This document shows positions 62,995 to 64,000 of a DNA stretch of 64,000 nucleotides, in pieces (the first letter of the stretch is position 1; each line of letters opens with the position of its first letter). Below the pieces are notes generated by a model. The model searched no databases. It worked only from the letters and a program-made list of their open reading frames with translations, and was not told where the DNA came from. This DNA is from Flavobacteriales bacterium (lineage in GTDB: Bacteria > Bacteroidota > Bacteroidia > Flavobacteriales_F > PHOS-HE28). The stretch spans positions 1-64,000 of the forward strand of contig JAIOIH010000055.1 of the NCBI GenBank assembly GCA_019912395.1, in the 5' to 3' direction. A program made the translations under genes and the position numbers.

Positions 62995-64000
62995 TCAATG
63001 CGTGATGCGCAGTTGCCCCAAGTCGAGCCGGGTGCCGTTCGCCAAGCGCACCGTGAGCAACACCGTTTGCGGGACGAATTGGGAAACATCCATCCGGGTA
63101 GTGGTGGAATGCAGTCGGGTGCTGGTCAGCGTGCGGCCAGTCATATCGTGCACCAGCAGCAGGGCACCTTCAACGGCGCTGCCATCAGGGGCTGTCACCG
63201 TTACCTGCTCGGAGGCAGGGTCGGGAAAGTAGCGCCAGCCGTGTCCCTTTGTTGCGATAGCAGGGACCTTCGTTGACAGCATTCGCCAAGCAATCGTGTA
63301 ATCGCCGGCCTCGAAACCGGGCATGTCCAGCCGGGCATTCTTGTCGGTGGGGGAGCCGAGAGTGCTCACCGTAGCTGGTTTTTCCATCCATGGAAGCTGC
63401 GGCCCCGGGCGGTACAGGACCACCAAGCTGTCCTCGTGGAAGGAGATCCCGTTCACGTCCTGCGTCAACCCTTGGTCGAAGGAGCTGGGGAATCCGGGGC
63501 GGCCATCCACGGTGAACCGCAGCGCCATTTCCGTTCCGGCCTGCAGGTGCGCTTCGATGCGCCACCAACGGTCCGGCGAAACGAAATAGGCATCACTGCC
63601 CTGCGCCTCATCCGCAGGCACCCAATACTCCTCCATGCGCACCATGGTGGTGCCGGGCAGACTGGAAGTGATCAATCGAATGTCGGCATTGGAGAAATAC
63701 TTTTGACCCGTGGTGGTGATGGTGGCGGTATCCAGCGTGGTGGAGAGGGCCAATCGTTCATCATCGTTCAAGCGCACGGTCACCGGAGGAAACGGACAAG
63801 TAATCGAGGCGGTGGAGTATTCCCCACCGAGGTGGACCACTTCCCGGTGCATTTCACCCGCTGCACCGAGACAGGTGATCGTAACGGGTGCATTCTGGAA
63901 AAAGTCGGCACCGCCGCGCGTTTTCTGCCGAATGTGGACCTGCGTGTCGAACACCGCGCCGTTCTGTGCGACGGAGAATGAGTCCACCATGAAAGCCGCA
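62995..64000 (-). CDS. 3' end of a secreted protein with T9SS tail, probably M1 peptidase (partial)
   Basis: The frame is open to the right edge of the window (beyond the ATG at 63990), so the start is missing. About 335 residues are visible. The segments RWWRIEAHLQAGTEMALRF, DSLVVLYRPGPQLPW and FEAGDYTIAWRML resemble the C-terminal domain of Bacteroidetes M1-family aminopeptidases, although the HExxH domain would lie outside. The last ~85 residues form a type A T9SS sorting domain (WRYFPDPASEQVTV, LLVHDMTGRTL, VRLANGTRLDLGQLRI). It is just upstream of the LTA-synthase-like gene in the same direction. Confidence 0.6.
   Translation of the reverse strand, partial: AAFMVDSFSVAQNGAVFDTQVHIRQKTRGGADFFQNAPVTITCLGAAGEMHREVVHLGGEYSTASITCPFPPVTVRLNDDERLALSTTLDTATITTTGQKYFSNADIRLITSSLPGTTMVRMEEYWVPADEAQGSDAYFVSPDRWWRIEAHLQAGTEMALRFTVDGRPGFPSSFDQGLTQDVNGISFHEDSLVVLYRPGPQLPWMEKPATVSTLGSPTDKNARLDMPGFEAGDYTIAWRMLSTKVPAIATKGHGWRYFPDPASEQVTVTAPDGSAVEGALLLVHDMTGRTLTSTRLHSTTTRMDVSQFVPQTVLLTVRLANGTRLDLGQLRITH

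Overview
The window looks like a chromosomal segment of a fairly GC-rich member of Bacteroidetes, most probably near Flavobacteriales. Four things support this. Exported proteins end in type IX secretion (T9SS) sorting domains. Promoter-like TAnnTTTG boxes lie upstream of several genes. Bacteroidetes-restricted families such as DUF4290 are present. The ribosomal gene order rplQ-carA-eno, without tuf between fusA and rpsJ and without adk after secY, is the one I associate with flavobacteria. No tRNA, rRNA, CRISPR array or insertion sequence was recognised.

Layout. 1-7.4 kb: the 3' end of an unidentified gene, a ~25-bp tandem repeat, sppA, a membrane metallophosphoesterase, a GT-C-like membrane protein, a secreted repeat protein with a T9SS tail, and a DUF2306-like membrane protein. 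7.5-12.6 kb: an exopolysaccharide operon (NodB-type deacetylase, two GT4 glycosyltransferases, a WcaF-like acetyltransferase, a GT2 enzyme) with a VapBC-like toxin-antitoxin pair in the middle. 12.7-21 kb: a large M16 protease, a DASS/SLC13 transporter with RCK_C domains, an MmcQ/YjbR protein and an MlaE-MlaF-MlaD lipid ABC transporter. 21-31 kb: a lamin-tail secreted protein, adenine deaminase, a LOG-family protein, an acyl desaturase, dnaJ-grpE, two TlpA-like thioredoxins, murA and DUF4290. 31-37.2 kb: a second GT-C-like protein, a UvrD/PcrA helicase, a DUF3365 haem lipoprotein and a Fic protein with a degenerate active site.

37.4-55.7 kb is one continuous str-S10-spc-alpha supercluster of 33 genes (rpsL to rplQ), driven by an excellent TTG-N19-TAnnTTTG promoter and closed by a textbook intrinsic terminator. 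carA and eno follow. 58.4-64 kb carries, on the other strand, a TonB-dependent receptor, a relic of a T9SS tail, an LTA-synthase-like phosphoglycerol transferase and the 3' end of a secreted protein, probably an M1 peptidase.

The most unusual signal is a family of small hairpins inside the ribosomal operon. Near-identical stems (GGGCGY...GATC...CGCCCCAAC) sit just before the start codons of rpsN, rpsH, rpsK and rplQ, always 9-11 nt from the ATG. Weaker relatives stand before rplX and rpsD, and an unrelated perfect hairpin stands before infA. This looks like a repeated cis-acting RNA element. Other unexplained structure includes heptanucleotide tandem repeats in gene gaps, a dispersed CTCTGTGCCTCTGTGG-like word, and three large nested inverted repeats.
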